Shown here: in pieces, positions 15,919-24,929 of the stretch
How positions within the stretch are numbered: position 1 is the stretch's first letter
Layout: every line of letters starts with the position of its first letter
Source of the DNA: Lysinibacillus_B sp042920265
GTDB lineage: Bacteria; Bacillota; Bacilli; Bacillales_A; Planococcaceae
Assembly: GCF_042920265.1 (NCBI RefSeq)
Contig: NZ_JBDQZI010000007.1
Span: 135,354 to 199,353 of the forward strand
Direction: 5' to 3'
DNA length: 64,000 nucleotides
The notes under the pieces: generated by a model
The model's database searches: none
The model's input: only the letters and a program-made list of their open reading frames with translations
What the model was told of the DNA's origin: nothing
Position numbers and translations under genes: made by a program

Positions 15919-16692
15919 ATGGAGCCTATTTTAAAAACTACTCATTTAGGTATACAGTTTGGTGGACATAAGGCTGTGGAGGATGTGACGATTGAAATTT
16001 CTGAAAAACATTTTAAATCGATTATTGGACCAAATGGTGCGGGTAAAACAACGTTCTTTAATTTGATTAGCGGTGAGCTACGAGCGACTACCGGGGAAGT
16101 ATTTTATAAAAACCAAAATATTTCTAAGCTTTCTCCAGTAGAAAGGACACGGTTAGGGCTCGGGCGTTCCTTTCAAATTACAAATGTATTTCCGAATTTA
16201 ACTGTATTAGAAAACGTGAGATTAGCAGTGCAGTCAAAAGAACAGGTACGATTTCACGTATTTAAACATTTCACCTCCTATAACAAAATGCTAGAAGATG
16301 CGATGAATATGCTGGAGCAGGTGATGCTTGCAAACAAAGCCTATGTACTAGCAAGCCAATTATCGCATGGTGAAAAGAGAAAGTTAGAAATTGCCATGCT
16401 ATTAGCTTTAGATACGGAAGTGTTGTTATTAGATGAGCCAACTGCAGGTATGTCATTAGAGGAAGTACCAGCGATATTAGATGTGATCCGCACAATTAAG
16501 CAAAGTGGTGAAAAAACGATTCTATTGATTGAACATAAGATGGATATGATTTTAGACTTATCGGATTCCATCATGGTGCTATTTAATGGACGCTTATTAG
16601 CAGATGGTACACCACAGGAAATTATGAATAATGAAACAGTCCAAAATGCGTATTTAGGAGGGCTCTACGATGAACAGCTTACTTCGACTTGA
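15919..16692 (+). CDS. livG: Liv-type ABC transporter ATPase, LivG family
   Basis: 257 residues from ATG 15919, preceded by AAGGAGGGG. A longer in-frame reading from 15823 would cross the two hairpins and lacks a ribosome binding site. Walker A is GPNGAGKTT, the signature LSHGEKRKLE, Walker B LLLDEPTAGM, and the switch His is in LLIEHKMD. One of two cytoplasmic ATPases powering import. The livG name is family-level only; branched-chain amino acids need not be the substrate. It overlaps livF by 23 bp. Confidence 0.88.
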   Translation: MEPILKTTHLGIQFGGHKAVEDVTIEISEKHFKSIIGPNGAGKTTFFNLISGELRATTGEVFYKNQNISKLSPVERTRLGLGRSFQITNVFPNLTVLENVRLAVQSKEQVRFHVFKHFTSYNKMLEDAMNMLEQVMLANKAYVLASQLSHGEKRKLEIAMLLALDTEVLLLDEPTAGMSLEEVPAILDVIRTIKQSGEKTILLIEHKMDMILDLSDSIMVLFNGRLLADGTPQEIMNNETVQNAYLGGLYDEQLTST

Positions 16693-17377
16693 AGATGTAC
16701 ACACACATATTGGGCAATATCATATTTTGCAAGGCATCAATATTGAAATTGTAGCAAATGAAGTAAATGTGCTATTAGGTCGAAATGGTGCGGGCAAAAC
16801 TACAACATTAAAAACCATTATGGGCTTAACACCAGCATCCAAAGGGGCTATTCATTTTCATGAAACGAATATTACAAAAAAAATGACGTATGAAATTGCC
16901 AATATGGGCATTGGCTATGTTCCTGAAGATCAGGGGATTTTTAGTGACTTAACAGTAGAGGAAAATTTGCGTGTGGCGATGCGAAAGGAAGACGAGCAAA
17001 CACTGCAAAAAAGAGACTATGTACTTGAACTTTTCCCAGACTTAAAAACATTTTGGAAAAAAGCTGGGGGTAAACTTTCAGGGGGGCAAAAGCAAATGCT
17101 AGCGATGGCACGGGCTTTTGTCAATGATAGTGAAATGCTATTAATTGATGAGCCTTCCAAAGGGTTAGCCCCGATTGTGATAGAGAAAGTAATGGAAGCG
17201 ATCAATGAGATGAAAAAAGCAACAACGATTGTACTCGTCGAACAAAATTTCTTAATGGCAAGTGGGGTTGGGAATTATTATACGATTATTGATGATGGAG
17301 AGACGGTGCAATCGGGAGTGATGAAGGAGTTAATAGAGAATGAGCAATTAAAGCGCAAATACTTAGGAATCGGATAG
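16670..17377 (+). CDS. livF: Liv-type ABC transporter ATPase, LivF family
   Basis: 235 residues. Walker A is GRNGAGKTT, the LivF-specific VPEDQGIFSDLTVEENL segment follows, then signature LSGGQKQM, Walker B MLLIDEPSKGLAP and switch His replaced by Gln in VLVEQNF, which is usual in LivF proteins. It pairs with LivG as a heterodimeric motor. ATG 16670 follows GGAGGG; the start lies inside the end of livG, so translation is coupled. Family-level name. Confidence 0.88.
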   Translation: MNSLLRLEDVHTHIGQYHILQGINIEIVANEVNVLLGRNGAGKTTTLKTIMGLTPASKGAIHFHETNITKKMTYEIANMGIGYVPEDQGIFSDLTVEENLRVAMRKEDEQTLQKRDYVLELFPDLKTFWKKAGGKLSGGQKQMLAMARAFVNDSEMLLIDEPSKGLAPIVIEKVMEAINEMKKATTIVLVEQNFLMASGVGNYYTIIDDGETVQSGVMKELIENEQLKRKYLGIG

Positions 17378-17388
17378 GGGGGATGAGA

Positions 17389-18252
17389 ATGGAGCTAATC
17401 ATTAGTTTAATCATTAATGGCTTAGCCACAGGGATGTTAATCTTCTTATTAGCGGCTGGGGTTACATTAATTTTTGGCTTAATGGACGTACTTAACTTTG
17501 CGCATGGTGGTTTGTTCGTTTGGGGCGCTTATACCGGTATATTTGCTTATGCAGCGACAGATAGTTTTATCATCGGGATATTGATAGCGCTCGTAACGGG
17601 TGCGGTACTTGGACTAATTACAGAAAAATTGATTATTACACCTGTGTATGGAAATCACATTCAACAAATTTTAATTACGTTAGGCTTAATGATTGTTTTA
17701 TCCGAATGTATAAAAGTCGTATTTGGCCCTAATGGGATTCCTGTTAGTGTACCGCCATTGCTTGCAGGTAGCTGGGAAGTAGGCAATATTATCATTATTA
17801 AGTATCGTATTTTCATCATCGTCATTGGCTTTATTATTTACGGTATATTCCATTATATTTTGACAAGAACGAAGATTGGTTTAATTGTCCGAGCGGGCGT
17901 TATGAATAAGGAAATGGTGCAAGCATTAGGAATCAATATTAAACGCGTGTTTTTATATGTTTTTATGGTCGGTGCAGCACTTGCGGCACTTGGTGGGGTG
18001 TTAATGGCGCCATATTCTGGTGTGATTTATGCGGAAATGGGCATGGAATATGCGATTTTAGGTTTTATCGTTGTTGTAATCGGCGGTATGGGTAGTTATT
18101 CGGGTACATTATTAGCGGCGATTTTAGTTGGATTAGCAGGTAGCTTTATGGCCTATTACGTACCGTATTTATCACTTGCGGTGAATATGATTATTATGGT
18201 CATTGTCCTTGTTTTCCGTCCACAAGGCTTATTTACGGTAGCGAAAGGGTGA
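17389..18252 (+). CDS. livH: Liv-type ABC permease, LivH family
   Basis: 287 residues, about eight membrane segments. The N-terminus has the LivH pattern INGLATGMLIFLLAAGVTLI then GLMDVLNFAHGG, and the C-terminal half has the coupling segment ALGINIKRVFLYVF. I prefer ATG 17389, six nt after GGGGGG, over ATG 17383, which abuts it. With LivM it forms the transmembrane channel of the importer. It follows livF by 11 bp. Confidence 0.87.
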   Translation: MELIISLIINGLATGMLIFLLAAGVTLIFGLMDVLNFAHGGLFVWGAYTGIFAYAATDSFIIGILIALVTGAVLGLITEKLIITPVYGNHIQQILITLGLMIVLSECIKVVFGPNGIPVSVPPLLAGSWEVGNIIIIKYRIFIIVIGFIIYGIFHYILTRTKIGLIVRAGVMNKEMVQALGINIKRVFLYVFMVGAALAALGGVLMAPYSGVIYAEMGMEYAILGFIVVVIGGMGSYSGTLLAAILVGLAGSFMAYYVPYLSLAVNMIIMVIVLVFRPQGLFTVAKG

Positions 18253-18256
18253 GATG

Positions 18257-19297
18257 ATGAAAAAACAATCTGCGTTTACAACCTCTAATATTGTCCTTTG
18301 TTTAATAGCTATTGCACTCATTATTTTACCGTTCATTTCAGATTCAAGAACAATGCTTATTTTACTGACACAAATATTTATTTTTGGTATTTTAGCAATG
18401 AGCTATGATTTATTGCTAGGTTTTACAGGAATTGTGTCATTTGGGCATGCCATGTTTTTTGGACTAGGTGCTTATAGTTCAGCGATACTGCTTAATCTGT
18501 ATGAAAATACAATGCTTGTTTTTATGATTTCGATTGTCATTGGTATGATACTATCCGCTATTTTAAGCTTTTTTGTAGGGTTATTGACATTACGCTTAAA
18601 AAGTCATTATTATGCAATGTTAACACTGGCCATTTCAGGACTTTTATTAGTCGTAGCGGAAAAATGGCGTACGATGACAAAAGGAAATGACGGCTTCACA
18701 TTTCGTGCACCAGAGATTTTTCGAGATCGCATGATGTTTTACTTATTTGTATTAGCTTGTTTAATACTCCTCTTTATTATTTGTAAACGCTTTGTTAGCT
18801 CCCCTCTTGGAAGGGTTTTAATAGCAGTGCGGGAAAATGAGCAACGTACGGCCTCATTAGGATATAAAACGTTATATTATAAAGTTATTGCTTCTATGAT
18901 AGCAGGGGTAATTGCAAGCGTTGCTGGTTCATTGTACGCCGTGTCTTTACGTTTTGTGAATACGAGTGTGATGTCAATGGATATTACGTTAGATGCTCTT
19001 CTGATGACGATTATTGGTGGGGTCGGTACATTAGTCGGTCCTTTAATTGGTGCAGCCGTTATTGAATTTGCACAACACTATTTATCGGGCTTAGCAAGAG
19101 ACTATCCAATCTTTGAACGGTGGATTATTATCTTTGGGGTTATTTACATTTTAGCCGTCATCTTTTTCCCAAAAGGAATTGCCGGTACGTTTGCGCAAAA
19201 GTATGGAGAATGGAAAATGAAGAGAACAGTGAATCATCATCCCCCTCCAAGTAAGGTGCAGTCTATACCTGTGGATGAAAGAGGTGAGATAAAATGA
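18257..19297 (+). CDS. livM: Liv-type ABC permease, LivM family
   Basis: 346 residues with about nine membrane segments; family markers are YDLLLGFTGIVSFGHAMFFG and the cytoplasmic coupling segment GRVLIAVRENEQRTASLGY. The C-terminal ~35 residues are polar and cytoplasmic. ATG 18254 and ATG 18257 are both possible; 18257 has better spacing to AAAGGGTGAG. Four bases separate it from livH, and its stop overlaps the next gene by 4 bp (ATGA), tying transport to the enzymes downstream. Confidence 0.87.
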   Translation: MKKQSAFTTSNIVLCLIAIALIILPFISDSRTMLILLTQIFIFGILAMSYDLLLGFTGIVSFGHAMFFGLGAYSSAILLNLYENTMLVFMISIVIGMILSAILSFFVGLLTLRLKSHYYAMLTLAISGLLLVVAEKWRTMTKGNDGFTFRAPEIFRDRMMFYLFVLACLILLFIICKRFVSSPLGRVLIAVRENEQRTASLGYKTLYYKVIASMIAGVIASVAGSLYAVSLRFVNTSVMSMDITLDALLMTIIGGVGTLVGPLIGAAVIEFAQHYLSGLARDYPIFERWIIIFGVIYILAVIFFPKGIAGTFAQKYGEWKMKRTVNHHPPPSKVQSIPVDERGEIK

Positions 19298-20316
19298 ACA
19301 TCGGTATTTTATCAACAGGTGTTTATTTACCTGAACTCAGGATGACAGCGGAAGAAATTAGTGCACAGTCTAATATCCCTGTTAATATTATAAAAGGGAA
19401 AATGGGCGTAATTGAAAAACCAATTCCTGCTAAATATGATCACACAGTTCAAATGGGTATTTGGGCGGCTCACAAAGCAATTGCGAAAGCGAAAATCGAC
19501 CCGAAGCAGATTGATGTCATTATTTATATTGGGGAGGAACATAAAGAATATCCGCTTTGGACAGCAGCCATTAAAATGCAGGAAGAGCTCGGGGCTAGTA
19601 ATGCATGGGCATTTGACGTTCAATTACGCTGCGGAACTACGATTATGGCGATGAAGGTAGCGAAAAGCTTAATGCTTACAGATGAGTCCATTCATACCGT
19701 TCTTCTGGCAGGAGGATATCGCAATAGTGATTTGATTGACTATCACAATGAACGAACGCGTTTTATGTTTAATTTAGCTGCAGGCGGAGGCGCGATGATT
19801 CTTCAAAAAAACCTCAATGAAAATACGGTGTTAGAAGCTGAAATGATGACGGATGGTTCTTTTTCAGAAGATGTGGTCGTGCCAGCAGGTGGAACAAAGC
19901 AGCCGCTTACAGCTGAATTGCTTGCGCAAGGGGCATATCGTTTAGATGTATTAGATCCTGAAGGCATGAAGATGCGTTTGGAGGAAAAATCACTGAATAA
20001 TTTTATTAAAGTTATTCGTTCATCGTTAGCGAAAAGTGGCTATAGTGAGCAAGATTTAAAATATATTGCGATGTTGCATATGAAAAGGTCAGCTCATAAT
20101 TACGTATTAAATACACTAGGATTGTCTGCGGCGCAATCCATTTATTTAGAGCGATACGGTCATATAGGTCAGCTTGATCAAATTTTATCACTAGAATTAG
20201 CACTGCATGAAAATAAAGTTCAACAAGGGGATATTGTCACATTAGTAAGTGCTGGGATCGGCTATGCTTGGGGAGCGATTACAATTAAATGGGGAAAGGA
20301 ACATGCATATGAATAG
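19294..20316 (+). CDS. KAS III / thiolase-fold enzyme with altered active site
   Basis: 340 residues with the FabH fold across the whole length. The nucleophile region AFDVQLRCGTTIMAM places Cys113 where FabH has Cys112. The catalytic His lies in LHMKRSAH (His262), where FabH has HQANxR. The third position, Asn in the FabH motif YGNTSAAS, is His290 in YGHIGQLD. A Cys-His-His set resembles KAS I/II rather than KAS III, and the CoA/ACP-contacting HQAN motif is lost. A role in CoA-thioester chemistry of the pathway (claisen cleavage, condensation or acyl transfer) is more likely than fatty acid initiation. It is coupled to livM by a 4 bp overlap and overlaps the hydrolase by 8 bp. Confidence 0.75.
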   Translation: MNIGILSTGVYLPELRMTAEEISAQSNIPVNIIKGKMGVIEKPIPAKYDHTVQMGIWAAHKAIAKAKIDPKQIDVIIYIGEEHKEYPLWTAAIKMQEELGASNAWAFDVQLRCGTTIMAMKVAKSLMLTDESIHTVLLAGGYRNSDLIDYHNERTRFMFNLAAGGGAMILQKNLNENTVLEAEMMTDGSFSEDVVVPAGGTKQPLTAELLAQGAYRLDVLDPEGMKMRLEEKSLNNFIKVIRSSLAKSGYSEQDLKYIAMLHMKRSAHNYVLNTLGLSAAQSIYLERYGHIGQLDQILSLELALHENKVQQGDIVTLVSAGIGYAWGAITIKWGKEHAYE

Positions 20317-21211
20317 TATAGATTGTTTAAAAGAAGTACGATTATCCAATGGCGAAACGCTTGCCTATCGTGAACGGCCAGGTGGAGAACAAGTAATTCT
20401 TCTTGTACATGGAAACATGACTTCCTCGAAACATTGGGATTTATTAATGGAAAACTTGCATGAGGGGTTCCATATTATTGCCCCTGATTTAAGGGGCTTT
20501 GGGGGTTCTAGTTACAATACACGAATTACACATATAAGTGATTTTGCTGAAGATTTAAAACGATTTGTCGATGCATTGTCATTAAAAGATTTTCATTTAG
20601 TCGGTTGGTCAACAGGGGGGATGGTATGTATGCAATATTGTGCCCTTTATCCAGAGGACTGTCATAAACTTATACTGATGGCATCAGGGTCTACACGTGG
20701 TTATCCGTTTTATGGCATGACACCTACTGGACAAATCGACATGGAGAATCGGTTTACAACGTTACAAGAAATTGAACAGGACCCATATAAAACAAAGGCA
20801 GTACAGTATTTATATGATACAAAAAATAAGGAAGGTCTCCGGGCAATCTGGAATGCCGCTATTTACACACATCGCCAACCACAGCCAGAGCGGTATGAGG
20901 CGTATTTAGAGGATATGTTGACACAACGAAATTTAGCGGATGTTTATTATAGTTTAAATACGTTTAATATGAGTACTATAGATCACGAAGCGGGAAAAGG
21001 AACGGGTGAAGTAAATCATATTACACAACCCGTACTTGTGATGTATGGTGACCGAGATTTTGTGGTAGTAGAGCAAATGACAAACGAAATAATTGAAGAT
21101 TTTGGCGGTAAAGCAAAAGTAGTCAAAATGGAAAACTGTGGTCACTCCCCGTTAATAGACAACTTGGAACAATTGACAAGCGAAATTGAAAAATTTTTAT
21201 TGGAGGGGTAG
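20309..21211 (+). CDS. Alpha/beta hydrolase
   Basis: 300 residues from ATG 20309 (GGGGAAAGGA eight nt upstream). The oxyanion segment is LLVHGNMTSSKHW, the nucleophile elbow GWSTGG, the acid MYGDRDF and the base His in NCGHSPL, so a complete Ser-Asp-His triad is visible. An inserted lid spans ~130-230. Hydrolases of this group cut esters, thioesters or C-C bonds of beta-diketones. In this operon it may release product from CoA or open an ester/lactone substrate, which is inference. It overlaps the preceding gene by 8 bp and ends 1 bp before the SDR start. Confidence 0.85.
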   Translation: MNSIDCLKEVRLSNGETLAYRERPGGEQVILLVHGNMTSSKHWDLLMENLHEGFHIIAPDLRGFGGSSYNTRITHISDFAEDLKRFVDALSLKDFHLVGWSTGGMVCMQYCALYPEDCHKLILMASGSTRGYPFYGMTPTGQIDMENRFTTLQEIEQDPYKTKAVQYLYDTKNKEGLRAIWNAAIYTHRQPQPERYEAYLEDMLTQRNLADVYYSLNTFNMSTIDHEAGKGTGEVNHITQPVLVMYGDRDFVVVEQMTNEIIEDFGGKAKVVKMENCGHSPLIDNLEQLTSEIEKFLLEG

Positions 21212-21212
21212 T

Positions 21213-21953
21213 ATGCGATTACAAAACAGAGTAGCCATTATTACGGGCGGTGCAAGTGGGATTGGGTTAGTAGCGGTAAAAAAATTTATAGATGAAGGAG
21301 CTGCAGTCGTTGTAGCTGATTTTAATGAAGAAGCAGGAAAAGAACTAGTAGCTTCTTATGAGCAACATGAAAAGCCAATTTTATTTGTTCAGACGGATAC
21401 ATCTAAACGTCAAAGTGTAGAGGCACTTGTTCAGAAGGCTGTCGATACGTACGGCAAAATTGATATTTTAGTAAATAATGCTGGGATCACAAAGGATGCG
21501 ATGTTACACAAAATGACGGAACAGCAATTTGATGATGTGCTAAATGTTAATTTAAAGGGGGTATTTAACTGTACGCAAGCTGTTATTCCCCACATGATAG
21601 CACAAGGTTATGGCAAAATTATTAACACGTCATCTGTCAGTGGTGTTTATGGGAATGTAGGGCAAACGAATTATGCGGCAACGAAGGCAGCTTTAATTGG
21701 CATGACAAAGACATGGGCAAAGGAGTTAGGACGAAAGGGCATTAATGTAAATGCCGTAGCACCAGGCTTTACATTAACAGCAATGGTTCAAAAAATGCCT
21801 GAGGAAATATTAACGAGAATGGAATCTGTTACAGCCCTTCAGCGGTTAGGTCAACCTGAGGATATTGCTAATGCGTATTTATTTTTAGCTTCCAATGAAT
21901 CAGATTATATCACAGGTCATGTTCTTCATGTCGATGGGGGTATTATGATGTAA
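21213..21953 (+). CDS. SDR-family dehydrogenase, FabG/PhaB-like
   Basis: 246 residues. The cofactor motif is TGGASGIG, followed by NNAG; the catalytic set is Ser in NTSSVSG with Tyr and Lys in YAATKAA. The residue after the second beta strand is Asp (VVVADFNEE), which favours NAD(H) over NADP(H) and so suggests oxidation of a hydroxyacyl substrate rather than biosynthetic reduction. Start ATG 21213 follows GGAGGGG. It is closely packed in the operon between the hydrolase and the CoA-ligase. Confidence 0.87.
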   Translation: MRLQNRVAIITGGASGIGLVAVKKFIDEGAAVVVADFNEEAGKELVASYEQHEKPILFVQTDTSKRQSVEALVQKAVDTYGKIDILVNNAGITKDAMLHKMTEQQFDDVLNVNLKGVFNCTQAVIPHMIAQGYGKIINTSSVSGVYGNVGQTNYAATKAALIGMTKTWAKELGRKGINVNAVAPGFTLTAMVQKMPEEILTRMESVTALQRLGQPEDIANAYLFLASNESDYITGHVLHVDGGIMM

Positions 21954-21965
21954 GGGGGGAGTTTG

Positions 21966-23456
21966 ATGTATGATGGGCAACAATGGATTTTAAAGCGTGC
22001 ACAACTAACCCCTGATAAAAAGGCGCTAATTGAAATCGAAACAAAGCGGTACTGGACATATCGTCAGCTCACAAAGGAAATTGAGAAGTGGCAACGTATT
22101 TTATGTGCACATAACATTCAAATTGGTGATCGCGTATGTATGATGAGTGAAAATAATATAGATACATTTGCGGTGTTATTTGCATGTGGGTTACAAGGGG
22201 CTATTTTTGTACCGATTAATTGGCGCTTAAGTGAGCAGGAAATAGTATATGTTGTGACGGATTGTAAACCACAGCTTTGTATATATGAGCATACATTTGC
22301 GTCTATTGTAGAAAATCTTCCAGTACCGCATAAATGGTCGCTTTCTGAGCAATTAGGGGATAGAACCGTACAGCTATCTAGCTTTTCATCATGGCAACCA
22401 ACAAAACCATGGCTCATTATTTATACAGGTGGAACGACAGGACATCCGAAAGGAGTGGTATTGTCATTTGAGTCAGTTAATTGGAATGCAATTAATACGA
22501 TTGTGAGCTGGAATTTAACTAACGAAGATTGCACGATTAATTATATGCCCCTTTTCCATACGGGGGGAATTAATGCGTTAGCAGTGCCGTTATTAATGGC
22601 AGGTGGGACGGTCGTTGTTGGGAAAAAATTTAATGCAGAAATTGCCGCACGAGCGTTAAATGAATATCATTCGACCATTTCATTATTTGTCCCAACAATG
22701 TATCAAGAGCTCGTGCAAACGGAGTATTTTCAACAGGCGCATTTTCCAACCGTGAAAGTATTTTTATCTGGCGGGGCACCGTGTCCACAAACCATTTACG
22801 AAACTTTTCATCAAAAAGGACTGCTGTTTAAGGAAGGCTATGGTTTAACCGAAGCGGGGCCGAATAATTTTTATATTGATCCGATACAAGCGGTGAAAAA
22901 GCGCGGGGCTGTCGGAAAAAGTATGCAATTTAATCAAATCCGTATCGTAAAAGCAGATGGTTCGTTATGCGCTATTGGTGAGGTTGGCGAATTGCAACTA
23001 AGAGGAAAGCATTTATTCAAGGAATATTGGGAAAATGAGCAGGCAACGAAAGCGGCATTTAGTGATGGTTGGTTTAAAACAGGGGATTTAGCAAAGATGG
23101 ATGAGCAACAAGATGTCTATATTGTTGGCCGAAAAAAAGAAATGATTATTTCAGGTGGAGAAAATATTTATCCACAAGAAGTGGAACAATGCATTATTCA
23201 ACACCCAAATGTGAAAGAAGTAGCAGTGATCGGCATACCAGATGAATACTGGGGTGAAATTGTCGCCGCTTGTATTGTTTGCAAGCAGGAAGTGAGTGAT
23301 TTCGAAGCGGAAATTCGTATAAGCTGCACGAAACAGTTAGGAAAATATAAAATCCCGAAGAAAATCTTTCTATTGAATGAACTACCAAGAACAACAGTTG
23401 GAAAGATTGATAAAATAAAGCTAAAGCAAGCTGTTATTTTAAATGGATGTATGTAG
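21966..23456 (+). CDS. Acyl-CoA ligase (AMP-forming)
   Basis: 496 residues. The phosphate-binding motif is YTGGTTGHPKG, the A5-like motif EGYGLTEAGPN, the hinge region GWFKTGDLAKMD, and the C-terminal catalytic Lys in TTVGKIDK. The enzyme activates a carboxylic acid to an acyl-AMP and then acyl-CoA. ATG 21966 follows AAGGGGGGA. It is the last gene of the operon; a hairpin terminator lies 100 bp downstream. Substrate is not readable from motifs, but co-expression with an importer implies the imported acid. Confidence 0.88.
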   Translation: MYDGQQWILKRAQLTPDKKALIEIETKRYWTYRQLTKEIEKWQRILCAHNIQIGDRVCMMSENNIDTFAVLFACGLQGAIFVPINWRLSEQEIVYVVTDCKPQLCIYEHTFASIVENLPVPHKWSLSEQLGDRTVQLSSFSSWQPTKPWLIIYTGGTTGHPKGVVLSFESVNWNAINTIVSWNLTNEDCTINYMPLFHTGGINALAVPLLMAGGTVVVGKKFNAEIAARALNEYHSTISLFVPTMYQELVQTEYFQQAHFPTVKVFLSGGAPCPQTIYETFHQKGLLFKEGYGLTEAGPNNFYIDPIQAVKKRGAVGKSMQFNQIRIVKADGSLCAIGEVGELQLRGKHLFKEYWENEQATKAAFSDGWFKTGDLAKMDEQQDVYIVGRKKEMIISGGENIYPQEVEQCIIQHPNVKEVAVIGIPDEYWGEIVAACIVCKQEVSDFEAEIRISCTKQLGKYKIPKKIFLLNELPRTTVGKIDKIKLKQAVILNGCM

Positions 23457-23560
23457 CGGTGTTCGGTCGTGCAAAGTAACTAAGAAAGGGGGCGTCTGAA
23501 AAGAAATTTTGAGAAGACAACTTTCCAATCACTATAAGAGTAATATTTTTATTAAGAAGT

Positions 23561-23604
23561 GAGGGGTGTACCGAAGATTTTTACTTTCTGTACACCTCCT
23601 TTGT
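23561..23604. terminator. Terminator hairpin between converging genes
   Basis: GAGGGGTGTAC (23561-23571) pairs with GTACACCTCC (23590-23599) around an A/T-rich loop, serving the operon on the left and possibly the leftward oxidase gene. Confidence 0.7.
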
Positions 23605-23643
23605 AATGTTAAAAGTAGTTTATTTTTAGTATGCCCTTTTTCT

Positions 23644-24753
23644 CTAAAAGCGGCTTAACTTAAATAGCTCATTTGATAATTTTGACTTGCCATCGATCAC
23701 CATCTGTGCGAGCATTTCCCCGATTGCACTACTAAATTTAAAACCATGGCCAGAGAATCCTGATGCAACAATTATGTTTTTATGTTCAGGTAAATAGTCA
23801 ATGATAAAGTGCTCATCGGGTGTCATTGTATACTTACATACTTTTCCTTCTTTTAACGCGCCAACTTGTGGCATATAAGATTGAATGAACTGCTGTAAAT
23901 CCAATGCATCGCCTTCATCAAAAGGTCGTAGCTCGTCGTTCGGGTGAATCGTTTCACCGCCGTCATGCCGCCCAATTTTATAACCAGCTCTATCGATGCT
24001 AGGGAAACCGTAGTAACACGCATCTTTCAGTTCCACCGCAAACGCAGGGAAGTTTTCTTGTCCGTAAAGCCCTTCTTCTGCTTCAAACCAAGCGAATGTT
24101 TTACGAATTGGATTGAGGGATAAACGGAATGGTTTCAACAATTCACTGGTCCAAGCTCCTGCACAAACAATGCAAGTGTCTGCTTCATACGTAGCAACAG
24201 CTGTTTTTACTACAACCACGTCACCACATCTAATGTTTTGTACAGGTTCATTTACATGAAGTGTAGCCCCTGCTTCTATTGCTAATGCTTTGTAGGCAGC
24301 TACACAATCTTCTACGCGCAGGACACCTGAAGTTGGCTCAAATGCAGCAATCATATGATCATCTACCTTGATACCAGGCCAACGTTTGGTGATCTCTTCA
24401 GCGTTTAATACTTCAAGAGGTAAGTCAAATGCCCGAGCACTTTCAATAACAGTTTGGACAAACGCATTATCCTTGTTACCGATGTTTATCACACCTGTTT
24501 TTAACAATAACGGTTTCTCTACTTCGTGCTCAAGTTCTTCCCACAGTTCTGCAGCCCGTAAAGCAAGTGGTACGTATTCTATCCCTTCTCCGTAAGCATA
24601 GCGAATAATGCGCGTTTCGCCATGGTGGCTGCCATTTGTATGAGGAGGGTCAAATGCATCAATCATACATACTTTTTTGCCAGCTTTCGCTAAAAAATAA
24701 GCAGCAGCCATCCCCATGGACCCAGCACCAATAATAATCGAATCAAATTTCAT
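23644..24753 (-). CDS. Monomeric sarcosine oxidase / N-methyltryptophan oxidase family flavoenzyme
   Basis: 369 residues. The N-terminal FAD-binding GAGSMGMAAAYFL is followed by the MSOX-type SHHGETRIIRYAYGE segment. Cys306 in KVCKYTMTPDEHF sits where Bacillus MSOX forms its covalent 8-alpha-S-cysteinyl FAD link. The enzyme oxidises N-methyl amino acids such as sarcosine, producing formaldehyde, glycine and hydrogen peroxide. The start ATG 24753 is followed upstream by an AAAGTTGTGACG leader, a modest ribosome binding site. It stands alone, convergent with the CoA-ligase operon; the exact N-methylated substrate is uncertain. Confidence 0.87.
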   Translation of the reverse strand: MKFDSIIIGAGSMGMAAAYFLAKAGKKVCMIDAFDPPHTNGSHHGETRIIRYAYGEGIEYVPLALRAAELWEELEHEVEKPLLLKTGVINIGNKDNAFVQTVIESARAFDLPLEVLNAEEITKRWPGIKVDDHMIAAFEPTSGVLRVEDCVAAYKALAIEAGATLHVNEPVQNIRCGDVVVVKTAVATYEADTCIVCAGAWTSELLKPFRLSLNPIRKTFAWFEAEEGLYGQENFPAFAVELKDACYYGFPSIDRAGYKIGRHDGGETIHPNDELRPFDEGDALDLQQFIQSYMPQVGALKEGKVCKYTMTPDEHFIIDYLPEHKNIIVASGFSGHGFKFSSAIGEMLAQMVIDGKSKLSNELFKLSRF

Positions 24754-24929
24754 ATCGTCACAACTTTCTTTTTATTCTGTATTATAGCGAAATTCATTTT
24801 ACTAAAGGAAGGATAGTAAGATTTATAGTAAAAAATTGCTTTTTGTAGAAAAAGAGGAGAATGAGAGAAAACATATGTTACATACTATCTACAAAAGGAC
24901 AGACACTAATAGAAAAAGGAGCGATATGT

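Noticed and set aside
20249..20308. Longer start for the alpha/beta hydrolase
   Set aside because: It lies deep in the preceding gene without a ribosome binding site; ATG 20309 is well placed after GGGGAAAGGA.
10490..23456. Antibiotic biosynthetic cluster because of the BTAD regulator and ketosynthase-like gene
   Set aside because: There is no PKS, NRPS, ACP or tailoring set; importer, cre site and NAD-type SDR point to catabolism.
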